From: DATARH01 sp036489765
GTDB lineage: Bacteria > Pseudomonadota > Alphaproteobacteria > ATCC43930 > CGMCC-115725
DNA length: 64,000 nt
Direction: 5' to 3'
Assembly: GCA_036489765.1 (NCBI GenBank)
Contig: DASXFE010000122.1
Coordinates: forward strand, 34,967-98,966
Positions 52,737-59,869 of the stretch are shown here, one piece after another. The position numbers and the translations under genes are program-made. The notes under the pieces are model-generated. The model was not told the DNA's origin. It saw only the letters and a program-made list of their open reading frames with translations, and ran no database searches. Every line of letters begins with the position of its first letter. The stretch's first letter is position 1.

Positions 52737-53105
52737 TCAGTATGACGCGGCGGTCGGGCCGGTCAGAAGCGTGTGCAGCCTTGCTCGCAGGTATCGGGAG
52801 ACAGCGGCGCGGTCCGCTGACGGCAAGCTCCCCAGGCGATCGGCGTCTCGCGCCTCAATCGTAGCCAGTTTGGCAGGACGAACGACCGACGGGATAGGCA
52901 GTCCGGCTTCGGTCAAATCCGAGACGACCACATCCCCGTCCCAGCCGCGATTGGCGGCGCTCGTGATCATCGCGATCCACAAGAGGTCGTATCGATCGTC
53001 GGGCCCATTTCCGGCGAGGACAAGCGCCGGGCGACGCTGGCGAACCAGCCGTTCGACGTAAGGGAACGGTACCCGGATGATGTCCCAGGGCTCAAAGGTC
53101 GGCAT
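52737..53105 (-). CDS. mazF: MazF/PemK-like toxin
   Basis: The product has 122 residues. FEPWDIIRVPFPYVERLVRQ, RRPALVLAGN and LLWIAMITSA match the CcdB/PemK fold of mRNA-cleaving toxins. The conserved Arg after the first strand pair (RQRRPAL) is kept. The later part (VVVSDLTEAGLPIPSVVRPA, KLATI) is also typical. The start is the ATG at 53103-53105, which overlaps the antitoxin gene by 14 bases, so the two are coupled with antitoxin first. The frame extends upstream only as a shadow of the antitoxin gene. Activity is inferred. Confidence 0.85.
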   Translation of the reverse strand: MPTFEPWDIIRVPFPYVERLVRQRRPALVLAGNGPDDRYDLLWIAMITSAANRGWDGDVVVSDLTEAGLPIPSVVRPAKLATIEARDADRLGSLPSADRAAVSRYLRARLHTLLTGPTAASY

Positions 53106-53307
53106 AACCGGTGCTGTCTGCCTCGGACGACCACTCGGAGAAGGTCGCGAACGGATCGTCGGCGGGTTGGCGGTTCGCCTTACCAAGGACCACGCGATTA
53201 CCCTCGATCGTATAGACCAGTTCGTCACCGGCGGAGAGGCGAAGCGCATTGCGCACCGGGAGCGGGATGGTCGTCTGGGCCTTGCTGGTCAGCTTGCTCG
53301 TGATCAT
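53092..53307 (-). CDS. mazE: AbrB/MazE-like antitoxin
   Basis: The product has 71 residues. The swapped-hairpin AbrB DNA-binding domain is clear: TSKLTSKAQTTIPLPVRNAL followed by LSAGDELVYTIEGNRVVLGK. The C-terminal half is acidic (DDPFATFSEWSSEADS), as expected for the toxin-binding tail. I take the ATG at 53305-53307; a GTG two codons earlier is possible. A perfect palindrome 31 bases upstream (53338-53354) is the likely autoregulatory site. Confidence 0.85.
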   Translation of the reverse strand: MITSKLTSKAQTTIPLPVRNALRLSAGDELVYTIEGNRVVLGKANRQPADDPFATFSEWSSEADSTGYADL

Positions 53308-53337
53308 TGCCACCCCACGGGATTACCAAACCAGAAT

Positions 53338-53354
53338 GTAAGGAATTTCCTTAC
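53338..53354. promoter_or_regulatory. Palindromic operator candidate upstream of mazE
   Basis: GTAAGGAA-T-TTCCTTAC is a perfect inverted repeat with 8-base arms and one central base. It lies in an AT-richer patch 31 bases before the antitoxin start on the minus strand, where MazE/AbrB-type antitoxins usually bind to repress their own operon. The promoter boxes are not clear enough to mark. Confidence 0.6.
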
Positions 53355-53460
53355 CGCGATCAAGGCGTCTGCTTGGCTTGGCGTGACATGCAGCCTTGGC
53401 CGCGGGCGTCTCGGCCGCACCATCGGCCGCGGGCCAAATAGCTCGCCGCCCTTGCCCTTT

Positions 53461-53560
53461 GCACCTATCGCGCGCCAGCCGATGCCGCACGGAATTCGCG
53501 GAGGCGTGGGGATGATTTTGGAGCGACGAATGACGTGATCGTCGTCGCGGCGGCGGGAGG
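53461..53560 (+). repeat. Left copy of duplicated flavoprotein gene 5' end (decayed)
   Basis: This stretch matches 54261-54366 with a few indels. Shared blocks include GGAATTCGCGGAGG (53491 and 54301), GGGATGATTT (start codon at 53512 and 54322) and TGACGTGATCGTCGTCG (53531 and 54339). In this copy the frame breaks soon after the ATG (TGA at 53533-53535), and a shifted frame reads NDVIVVAAAG, a decayed form of the FAD-binding YDVIVVGAGNAG. It ends 7 bases before the vapC stop. Confidence 0.75.
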
Positions 53561-53566
53561 GCCGGA

Positions 53567-53962
53567 TCAGGGCGGCGCGATCACACGGACCAGTTCGGAA
53601 TAGGAGGTGAGCCGCCGGTCGGCGGTGTAGAGCGTCGCGGGCTCGGCCATTGCCTGCGCTACCAGCAGCCGGTCGAACGGATCGCGGTGGATCAGCGGCA
53701 ACCTTGCGACACGTGCGGCGATCACCGCGGTGACCGGGAGCTCGACGAAACCGATCTCTAGCGCCGCCGCGAGTATCTCTTCTGGACTGAGGGCGAAATC
53801 CGGCCGGCCGAGCGCAAATCTGATCGCTATCTCCCAGATGCAGACAGAGCTGAACAGGATCTCGTTGGCGGGATTGGCGAGCGCATCCAGCGTTTCGGCA
53901 TCCAGCCGGTTCGTAGCCGCGACCGCCCATATCAGCGCATGAGTGTCGAGGAGGATGCGCAT
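53567..53962 (-). CDS. vapC: VapC-type PIN-domain toxin
   Basis: The product has 131 residues. The PIN-domain acids are present: Asp in RILLDTHALIWAVA, Glu in SSVCIWEIAIRFALG, Asp in HRDPFDRLLVAQAMAE and Asp in LYTADRRLTSY. These hold Mg2+ for RNA cleavage; many VapC toxins cut tRNA or rRNA. The ATG at 53960-53962 shares one base with the antitoxin stop (TGATG), so translation is coupled. All catalytic residues are kept, so it should be active. Confidence 0.9.
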   Translation of the reverse strand: MRILLDTHALIWAVAATNRLDAETLDALANPANEILFSSVCIWEIAIRFALGRPDFALSPEEILAAALEIGFVELPVTAVIAARVARLPLIHRDPFDRLLVAQAMAEPATLYTADRRLTSYSELVRVIAPP

Positions 53963-54198
53963 CACCTATCCTCGAACATCTCCCGGATTTCGTCCTCGAA
54001 GAGCTCGTCGAAATTGTCGGGGATGTCGAACTTCCCGTTAAGGATGCCAAGCTGCCGGCGCTGGGGCGGTATGGCTAGTGGACACAAGCGAGCGTGGGGC
54101 TTGCCGGCCTTGGCGATGATGATCTCTTCGCCGCCCGCCGCATCATCCACGAGGCGCGACAGCTGGGTCTTTGCTGCGTGAATGTTGATCGTCCGCAT
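53962..54198 (-). CDS. vapB: Phd/YefM-type antitoxin of the VapBC module
   Basis: The product has 78 residues. RTINIHAAKTQLSRLVDDAA and GEEIIIAKAGKPHARLCPL form the Phd/YefM DNA-binding half. The tail FDIPDNFDELFEDEIREMF is acidic and amphipathic, as needed to block the PIN toxin. The start is the ATG at 54196-54198 behind GAGGAGGG; an ATG two codons earlier is possible. A 19-base imperfect palindrome at 54220-54238 lies 22 bases upstream. Confidence 0.88.
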   Translation of the reverse strand: MRTINIHAAKTQLSRLVDDAAGGEEIIIAKAGKPHARLCPLAIPPQRRQLGILNGKFDIPDNFDELFEDEIREMFEDR

Positions 54199-54219
54199 TA
54201 TCATCGCCCTCCTCGTTCC

Positions 54220-54238
54220 GGCTAGACTTAGTTTAGCC
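54220..54238. promoter_or_regulatory. Palindromic operator candidate upstream of vapB
   Basis: GGCTAGACT-T-AGTTTAGCC has 9-base arms with one mismatch around a central T. It lies 22 bases before the antitoxin start on the minus strand and in a local AT-rich dip, as expected for a VapBC autorepression site. It sits between vapB and the right copy of the duplicated flavoprotein leader. Confidence 0.6.
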
Positions 54239-54260
54239 GCTTGCATATCGCAAGGCGCCC

Positions 54261-54366
54261 CTTGCCCCGGCCCCGCTTCGCGCGCTACTCGTTGCGGCAT
54301 GGAATTCGCGGAGGAAGCGGGATGATTTCGGGCGAATATGACGTGATCGTCGTCGGGGCGGGGAAT
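54261..54366 (+). repeat. Right copy of duplicated flavoprotein gene 5' end (intact)
   Basis: This is the intact counterpart of 53461-53560. It holds the upstream region, Shine-Dalgarno GGAGGAAGCGGG and first 15 codons of the FAD-dependent dehydrogenase. With the left copy it brackets the vapBC module. Identity is roughly three quarters by eye, so the duplication is not recent. Confidence 0.75.
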
Positions 54367-55824
54367 GCCGGGATGTGCGCGGCGCTCGCGGCGCAGGAGA
54401 ATGGGGCGCGGGTGCTCGTGCTCGAATCGGCGCCATTTGACGAGCGGGGCGGGAACAGCCGGTATACGGCGGGGGCGCTCAGGTTTGTCTATAACGGCGT
54501 CGACGATCTGCTGAAGCTCTGCGATCTGTCGGAGACCGAGATCGCGACCAGCGATTTCGGCACCTATACGCAGGACAAGTATTACGACGATCTCGGGCGG
54601 CTGACCGATTACCGGTCCAACCCCGACATGGCCGAACTCCTGATCACGAAGAGCCAGGAGACGCTCCTCTGGATGCGCGGCAAAGGCATCCGTTTTGCGC
54701 CGATGTATTCGCGCCAGGCCTTCAAGCACGACGGCAAATTCGTATTCTGGGGCGGGCTCGCGCTCGAGGCGTGGGGCGGCGGGCCGGGGCTGGTCGAGGG
54801 CCTCTTCAATTCGTGCGAGAAATATGGGATCGACGTCGCCTACGAGGCGCGCGGGGAGCATCTGATCGCCGACGACGACGGGGTCCACGGCGTCATCGCC
54901 AATGTCGAGGGCAAGACCACCGAGATCAAGGCGAAGGCGGTCGTGCTGGCCTGTGGCGGGTTCGAGGCCAATGCCGAGATGCGCACCCGCTATCTCGGCC
55001 CCGGCTGGGATTTGGCCAAGGTGCGCGGCACCAAATACAACACCGGCGGCGGCATCAAGATGGCGCTCGAGATCGGCGCGATGCCCTACGGCAACTGGTC
55101 GGGCTGTCATGCGGTCGGCTGGGATTACGGGGCGCCCGAGTTCGGCGATCTGTCGGTCGGCGACAATTTCCAGAAGCACTCGTACCCGTTCGCCGTGATG
55201 GTCAATGCCGACGGCGTGCGGTTCTGCGACGAGGGCGCCGATTTCCGCAACTACACCTATGCCAAATACGGCCGCGAGATCCTCAACCAGCCGCATCAGT
55301 TCGCGTGGCAGCTCTTCGACCAGCAGGTGGTCCACCTGCAGCGCGACGAATACCGCATCCGCCGAGTGACCAAGGTGACGGCCGATACCTTCGAGGAGCT
55401 GGCCGACAAGATGGCCGAGACCGGCGCGGCGGTGAACAAGGCCGTGTTCCTGAAGACGATCGCCGACTACAACGCCGCGATCGACCGCAGCATCCCCTAC
55501 AACCCGACGGTCAAGGACGGCCGCACGACGAAAGGGCTCGCGATCGACAAGACCAACTGGGCGATGCCGCTCGAAAAGCCGCCGTATGAGGCGTTCTGCA
55601 CGACCTGCGGCGTCACGTTTACGTTCGGCGGCCTGCGGATCGATACCGAGGGCCATGTGCTCGACACCGCCGAGCGGCAGATCAACGGGCTTTACGCAGC
55701 CGGCGAGCTCGTCGGCGGGCTGTTCTATTTCAACTATCCGGGCGGCACGGGCCTCGTCTCGGGCTCGGTCTTCGGCAAGATCGCGGGGACCAGCGCCGGC
55801 AAGGACATCGGCCGCAACGCGTGA
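54322..55824 (+). CDS. FAD-dependent dehydrogenase, TcuA/fumarate-reductase flavoprotein family
   Basis: The product has 500 residues. EYDVIVVGAGNAGMCAALAA and LVLESAPFDERGGNSRYTAG bind FAD. AVVLACGGFEANAEMRTRYL and the end block GLYAAGELVGGLFYFNYPGG, GTGLVSGSVFGKIAG complete the fold. The arrangement is that of tricarballylate dehydrogenase (TcuA) and 3-ketosteroid or fumarate-reductase flavoproteins, which oxidise or reduce a C-C bond next to a carboxyl or keto group. The ATG at 54322 follows GGAGGAAG. An MFS transporter follows after 140 bases, as tcuC follows tcu genes, so uptake and oxidation of a carboxylate is plausible. Confidence 0.88.
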   Translation: MISGEYDVIVVGAGNAGMCAALAAQENGARVLVLESAPFDERGGNSRYTAGALRFVYNGVDDLLKLCDLSETEIATSDFGTYTQDKYYDDLGRLTDYRSNPDMAELLITKSQETLLWMRGKGIRFAPMYSRQAFKHDGKFVFWGGLALEAWGGGPGLVEGLFNSCEKYGIDVAYEARGEHLIADDDGVHGVIANVEGKTTEIKAKAVVLACGGFEANAEMRTRYLGPGWDLAKVRGTKYNTGGGIKMALEIGAMPYGNWSGCHAVGWDYGAPEFGDLSVGDNFQKHSYPFAVMVNADGVRFCDEGADFRNYTYAKYGREILNQPHQFAWQLFDQQVVHLQRDEYRIRRVTKVTADTFEELADKMAETGAAVNKAVFLKTIADYNAAIDRSIPYNPTVKDGRTTKGLAIDKTNWAMPLEKPPYEAFCTTCGVTFTFGGLRIDTEGHVLDTAERQINGLYAAGELVGGLFYFNYPGGTGLVSGSVFGKIAGTSAGKDIGRNA

Positions 55825-55905
55825 TGGGGCGCAACGGGTGATCGCGTAGGAAATCGCGTGCATCTGCCGCCGAAGATGTATGTTGCGGTTACATAATCTA
55901 TGACA

Positions 55906-55957
55906 AACTCCCGTCGACGGGCGGTTCCAGCACGGATCGTCCGCGTTGACGGGAGTT
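55906..55957 (+). promoter_or_regulatory. Stem that can hide the Shine-Dalgarno of the MFS gene
   Basis: AACTCCCGTCGAC (55906-55918) can pair with GTTGACGGGAGTT (55945-55957) as a 13-bp stem with one G-U pair and a 26-base loop. The 3' arm contains the GGGAG Shine-Dalgarno of the gene starting at 55965, so folding would block ribosome entry. CCCGTCGACGGG (55910-55921) can form a competing small hairpin. It could also be a DNA operator dyad. Confidence 0.5.
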
Positions 55958-55964
55958 GAACGTT

Positions 55965-57269
55965 ATGGATGCCGTTGAAAAATCCTGCATACGGAAGATC
56001 TACATCCGCCTGCTGCCCTTCGCGCTCTTCAGCTATCTCTTGGCCTATATCGACCGGATCAACGGCAGCTTTGCCGCGCTGACGATGCGGGGCGACCTCC
56101 ATATGAGCGCGACCGAATACGGGTTCGCGGTCGGCACCTTCTATTGGGGCTATTTCCTCTTCGAGGTGCCGAGCAACGTCGTCCTCGAAAAGGTCGGCGC
56201 GCGGCTGTGGATCGCGCGGATCATGATCAGCTGGGGCATCCTCGCGGGCCTGACAGCCTGCGTCGTCGGGCCGACGAGCTTCAGTGTCGTCCGCTTCCTG
56301 CTCGGCTCCGCCGAGGCCGGCTTCTTCCCGGGGATCGTGCTCTATTTCACCTTTTGGTTCCCGACCTATCACCATGGCCGGATCGTGTCGGGTTTCCTGA
56401 TCGGGTTGCCGATTGCGGTGGCCGCCGGCGCGCCCGTGTCGACGGCGCTGTTGAGTCTCAACGGGCTGTGGGGGCTCACGGGCTGGCAGCTCATGTACAT
56501 CGCCGAGGGGGTGCCGACCGTCATCGTCGGGCTCCTGACCTTTTTCGTGCTGACCGACCGGCCGAGCGAGGCGAAATTCCTGACCGCGGAGGAGAAAGCC
56601 TGGCTGACGAAGAAGCTCGATTCGGAGCGGACGGCCAAGGAGGCGGTGCACAAGTTCAGCTTCATCGAAGGGTTTTACAACCCCAAGGTGCTGCTGCTCT
56701 CGCTCAACTATTTCGGCATCGTCGTCGCCAGCCTCGGCATCCTTTTCTTTGTGCCGCAGATGATCAAGGAGATCGGCGTCACCAGCAACATGACGGTCGG
56801 GTGGCTGACGATGATCCCCTACATCACCGGCGGGATCGGGCTGGCCGGCTGGGGCTATGTGTCGGATCGAATGAACGAGCGGCGGTGGAACCTGCTCGGC
56901 GCCTGCGTCGTCTCGACGATCGGGCTGACGCTGGCGGCGATGACGCACGGTACGTGGTGGTCGATGGTCGGGCTGTCGATTGCGACCTTCGGGTTTTACG
57001 GGTCGAAGGGGCCGTTCTGGTCGATGCCGCCGATGTTCATGACCGGCACGGCCGCCGCAGCCTCGATCGCCTGGATCAACTCGATCGGCAATCTCGGCGG
57101 ATTTTTCGGGCCGTGGTATGTCGGCGTCGTCAGGGACTGGACCGGCAGCTATGCGGGCGGGCTCTACGGCCTCGCGGCGCTGTGCGTGATCTCGGCGGTG
57201 GTCTGCGCCCTCTTCCTCGACATCCCGGACCCGGCAAAGCAGCAGCGCGCGTTGCAGGCAGCCGAATAG
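55965..57269 (+). CDS. MFS transporter, anion:cation symporter (ACS) family
   Basis: The product has 434 residues and 12 predicted membrane segments. IRLLPFALFSYLLAYIDRIN is the ACS start, FLLGSAEAGFFPGIVLYFTF is the signature in helix 4-5, and WINSIGNLGGFFGPWYVGVV is typical of helix 11. The middle loop is long and charged. ACS members import organic anions such as phthalate, tartrate, glucarate and tricarballylate with protons. The start is the ATG at 55965 behind GGGAG. It lies downstream of the FAD dehydrogenase and upstream of the sulfatase. Confidence 0.92.
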   Translation: MDAVEKSCIRKIYIRLLPFALFSYLLAYIDRINGSFAALTMRGDLHMSATEYGFAVGTFYWGYFLFEVPSNVVLEKVGARLWIARIMISWGILAGLTACVVGPTSFSVVRFLLGSAEAGFFPGIVLYFTFWFPTYHHGRIVSGFLIGLPIAVAAGAPVSTALLSLNGLWGLTGWQLMYIAEGVPTVIVGLLTFFVLTDRPSEAKFLTAEEKAWLTKKLDSERTAKEAVHKFSFIEGFYNPKVLLLSLNYFGIVVASLGILFFVPQMIKEIGVTSNMTVGWLTMIPYITGGIGLAGWGYVSDRMNERRWNLLGACVVSTIGLTLAAMTHGTWWSMVGLSIATFGFYGSKGPFWSMPPMFMTGTAAAASIAWINSIGNLGGFFGPWYVGVVRDWTGSYAGGLYGLAALCVISAVVCALFLDIPDPAKQQRALQAAE

Positions 57270-57332
57270 AGGGGTTGCGGCCTCGGTGTTAAAGGGTAGC
57301 CTCGGGCTCGTCGCAGACAAGCGGTGAGCCCG

Positions 57333-58787
57333 ATGAACCCCTCGAACGTCCTCTTCATCTTTTCCGACGAGCACAGCCGCCGCGTGCTCGGTTGTTACGG
57401 CCACAAGATGATCCGGACGCCGAACCTCGACGCGCTCGCGGCGCGTGGGGTTCGGTTTACTGACGCCTATTGCAACTCGCCGATCTGCGTGCCCTCGCGG
57501 GCGAGTCTCGCGACCGGGCAGTACGTCCACAAGATCCGCTTCTGGGACAACGGCATCCCCTATGACGGGTCGGTGCCGAGTTGGCATCACCGGCTGAAGC
57601 AGGCCGGGCACGAGGTCGTGTCGATCGGCAAGCCGCATTTCCGCAGCCTCGACGACGACAACGGGTTTACCGAAGAGGTGATGCCGCTGCACGTCGTCGA
57701 AGGGATCGGCGATCCGGCCGGGTGGCTGCGCGAGCCGTTGACCGAACGGCGGGCGGCGCTGCGGCTTGCCCGAGACGCCGGGCGCGGCGACAGCGACTAT
57801 CAGGGATATGACGGGCGCATTACGGACGCCGCGGCCGACTGGCTGAAGGCGCGGGCCGGGCAGGCCGGCGGCAAGCCATGGGTGCTGTTCGTGTCGCTGG
57901 TCTGCCCGCATTTTCCGCTGATCGCGCGGCCGGAATGGTACGACCTCTACTCTGAGGCCGAGGTGCCGCGGCCGGCGCTCTATGACCCCGCGGAGTGGCC
58001 GGATCACCCCTATGTCCGGGCGATCCGCGACTGTCAGGTGTACCAGAAGGGCTTCGCCGAACACCCCGGCAGCCTGCAGCGGGCGCTCGCCGCTTATTTC
58101 GGGCTCGTCACCTATGTCGACCACAACGTCGGGCGGCTCGTCCGGGCGCTCGAGGACAACGGGCTCATCGAGACGACGCGGGTCCTCTATTCGAGCGACC
58201 ATGGCGACAATCTCGGCACGCGCGGCCTCTGGGGCAAATCGACGATGTACGAGGAATCTGCCGGGGTGCCGATGATCATGGCGGGACCGGGATTACCCCG
58301 GGGGCAAGTGAGCCGCGACCCGGTCTCGCTCGTCGACGTGTTCCCGACGGTTCTGTCGTGGGCCGGGGTGGCGCCGAACCCGGCGGATCGGGGCCTCCCG
58401 GGATTGCCGCTCGACGAGGTCGCCCGGCTCTCGCCAAAGCGCACGATCCTCTGCGAATACCACGCGGCGGGGGCGGCGACCGGGGCCTTTCTCATCCGCA
58501 AGGGGCCGTTCAAGTACGTCTATTACGCCGGAATGCCGGCGCAGCTCTTCGACCTCGACACCGACCCGCAGGAAGCGCGCGACCTTGCCGGCGATCCGGC
58601 CTGGGCCGGGCTCGTCGCCGAATGCGAGCGCGAGTTGCGCGCGGTCGTCGACCCCGACGCGGCCGACGCGCTCGCCAAATCCGACCAGCGCACGCGCATC
58701 GCCGCCTATGGCGGGCGCGAGGCGATCCTCAACCTCGGCAGCTTCGGCCACTCGCCGGTGCCGGGTGTGAAGCCGGTCTACAACTGA
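57333..58787 (+). CDS. Type I sulfatase (choline-sulfatase-like arylsulfatase family)
   Basis: The product has 484 residues. The formylglycine motif is present: Cys52 in SPICVPSRASLATGQYVH (C-x-P-S-R). VLFIFSDEHSRRVLGCYGHK has the first metal Asp residues. LYSSDHGDNLGTRGLWGKST has the second metal Asp and His pair. KPHF and the C-terminal DLDTDPQEARDLAGDP are also standard. Activity needs a formylglycine-generating enzyme, which is not in the window. There is no signal peptide, so it acts in the cytoplasm on an imported sulfate ester. ATG 57333 is chosen over GTG 57324 because GGTGAG lies at proper spacing. Confidence 0.9.
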   Translation: MNPSNVLFIFSDEHSRRVLGCYGHKMIRTPNLDALAARGVRFTDAYCNSPICVPSRASLATGQYVHKIRFWDNGIPYDGSVPSWHHRLKQAGHEVVSIGKPHFRSLDDDNGFTEEVMPLHVVEGIGDPAGWLREPLTERRAALRLARDAGRGDSDYQGYDGRITDAAADWLKARAGQAGGKPWVLFVSLVCPHFPLIARPEWYDLYSEAEVPRPALYDPAEWPDHPYVRAIRDCQVYQKGFAEHPGSLQRALAAYFGLVTYVDHNVGRLVRALEDNGLIETTRVLYSSDHGDNLGTRGLWGKSTMYEESAGVPMIMAGPGLPRGQVSRDPVSLVDVFPTVLSWAGVAPNPADRGLPGLPLDEVARLSPKRTILCEYHAAGAATGAFLIRKGPFKYVYYAGMPAQLFDLDTDPQEARDLAGDPAWAGLVAECERELRAVVDPDAADALAKSDQRTRIAAYGGREAILNLGSFGHSPVPGVKPVYN

Positions 58788-58809
58788 GCGCGTAGCGCTC
58801 AAAAGGGGA

Positions 58810-58874
58810 TTCACCACAGAGGTACAAAGAAGTCGAGTGGCTCGAACTCTGTGTCTCTGTGACTCTGTGTGAAA
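58810..58874. repeat. Intergenic TTCACCACAGAG-type repeat
   Basis: TTCACCACAGAGGTACAAAG at the left and CTCTGTGTCTCTGTGACTCT plus GTGTGAAAT at the right form a partly inverted element of the kind commonly found between genes in environmental proteobacteria. It lies between the sulfatase and the luciferase-like gene. A related but more decayed stretch is at 63686-63745. Confidence 0.6.
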
Positions 58875-58914
58875 TGATTGGCGCTCCGCGCCTTGTAACG
58901 AGGGGGAGAAGACA

Positions 58915-59733
58915 ATGCGCGTCAGCACGATGATCCGGATCAACTCGCAGCCCGGGTTGATGGATCGCATCACCAATTTTGCGCGCGAGGTCGAGGCGCG
59001 CGGGTTTCCGGGGCTTTGGATCGGGGATTCGCTGGGGCGAGGGCGGCCGACGCTCGATTCGCTGCAGGTGCTGACCGCGGTCGCGGCGGTGACCTCCAAG
59101 ATCGAGATCGGCATCAGCGTCTTACAGCTTCCGCTGCGCAATCCTATCGAGCTGGCGCATCGGGTGCAGTCGCTGACGGCGATGTCGGGCGGCCGGCTGA
59201 TCCTCGGCGTCGGCAGCGGCTCGACGCGCGATGACTTCGAGTTGCTCGGCTACGATTACGACCACCGCTTCCGCACCTTCCGGCAGGACCTCGAGATCAT
59301 GGCCAAGGTGTGGAACGGTGAGGAGGTCAACGGCGGCACGCTGTCGACCTGGCCGGGGTGCAAAGGTGGCCCGCCAATCCTGATCGGCGCCTGGCGCAGC
59401 CCGCGCTGGATCACCTATGCCGCCAAGGAAGCGCAAGGCTGGACGCCGTCGGGGCGCTACAGCAGCCTCCAGGACCTCGAATTCGGCATGACGACCTATC
59501 GCGAGGCCGGCGGCACCAATTCGGTGCTCGCGAACTGCTCCGTCGATTTGCAGGAGCGGCCCGCGTCGGCGGAGCTGGCAAAGCTCGCCGCCGTCAATTT
59601 CATCTGCCCGCCCGACGAGGCGCGCCGCCGCATCAAGGATGTCGAGGCGCGCGGTTTTGACGAAATCCTGATCGGCTCCGCCTTTGGCGAGATCGACGAG
59701 ATCGAGCGGATCCGGGACTTTCTGAAGGCGTAA
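58915..59733 (+). CDS. LLM-class flavin-dependent oxidoreductase
   Basis: This luciferase-like TIM-barrel oxidoreductase has 272 residues. FAREVEARGFPGLWIGDSLG, LQVLTAVAAVTSKIEIGISV, LPLRNPIELAHRVQSLTAMS, GGRLILGVGSGSTRDDFELL and DHRFRTFRQDLEIMAKVWNG are the family blocks. It is shorter than two-component alkanesulfonate monooxygenases (about 380), closer to the F420- or FMN-reductase-like group. Given the sulfatase before it, work on a sulfur-containing compound is possible but unproven. It starts at the ATG at 58915 behind GAGGGGGAGAAG. Confidence 0.9.
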   Translation: MRVSTMIRINSQPGLMDRITNFAREVEARGFPGLWIGDSLGRGRPTLDSLQVLTAVAAVTSKIEIGISVLQLPLRNPIELAHRVQSLTAMSGGRLILGVGSGSTRDDFELLGYDYDHRFRTFRQDLEIMAKVWNGEEVNGGTLSTWPGCKGGPPILIGAWRSPRWITYAAKEAQGWTPSGRYSSLQDLEFGMTTYREAGGTNSVLANCSVDLQERPASAELAKLAAVNFICPPDEARRRIKDVEARGFDEILIGSAFGEIDEIERIRDFLKA

Positions 59734-59799
59734 GGACTCTGCAATGAGACGGTGAGGCAGTGAGATGGGCGCACGGCCGCCAACTCATCGCCTCACTCT

Positions 59800-59839
59800 C
59801 TCTTTGTGAAAAATACAGGCTCTTTGCGAAAAATACAGG
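59800..59839 (+). repeat. 20-bp tandem direct repeat before the second MFS gene
   Basis: CTCTTTGTGAAAAATACAGG (59800-59819) is followed at once by a copy with one change (59820-59839), then by a partial third (CGCTTCGCG). It lies 30-70 bases before the MFS start, in an unusually AT-rich patch. It could be a regulator binding array or a slippage product. Confidence 0.75.
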
Positions 59840-59869
59840 CGCTTCGCGCCGAAAATTCTTGGGGAGGCG

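Noticed and set aside
55734..58202. 822-codon open frame on the minus strand opposite the MFS and sulfatase genes
   Set aside because: It is an antisense shadow spanning several real genes, with no recognisable motifs.
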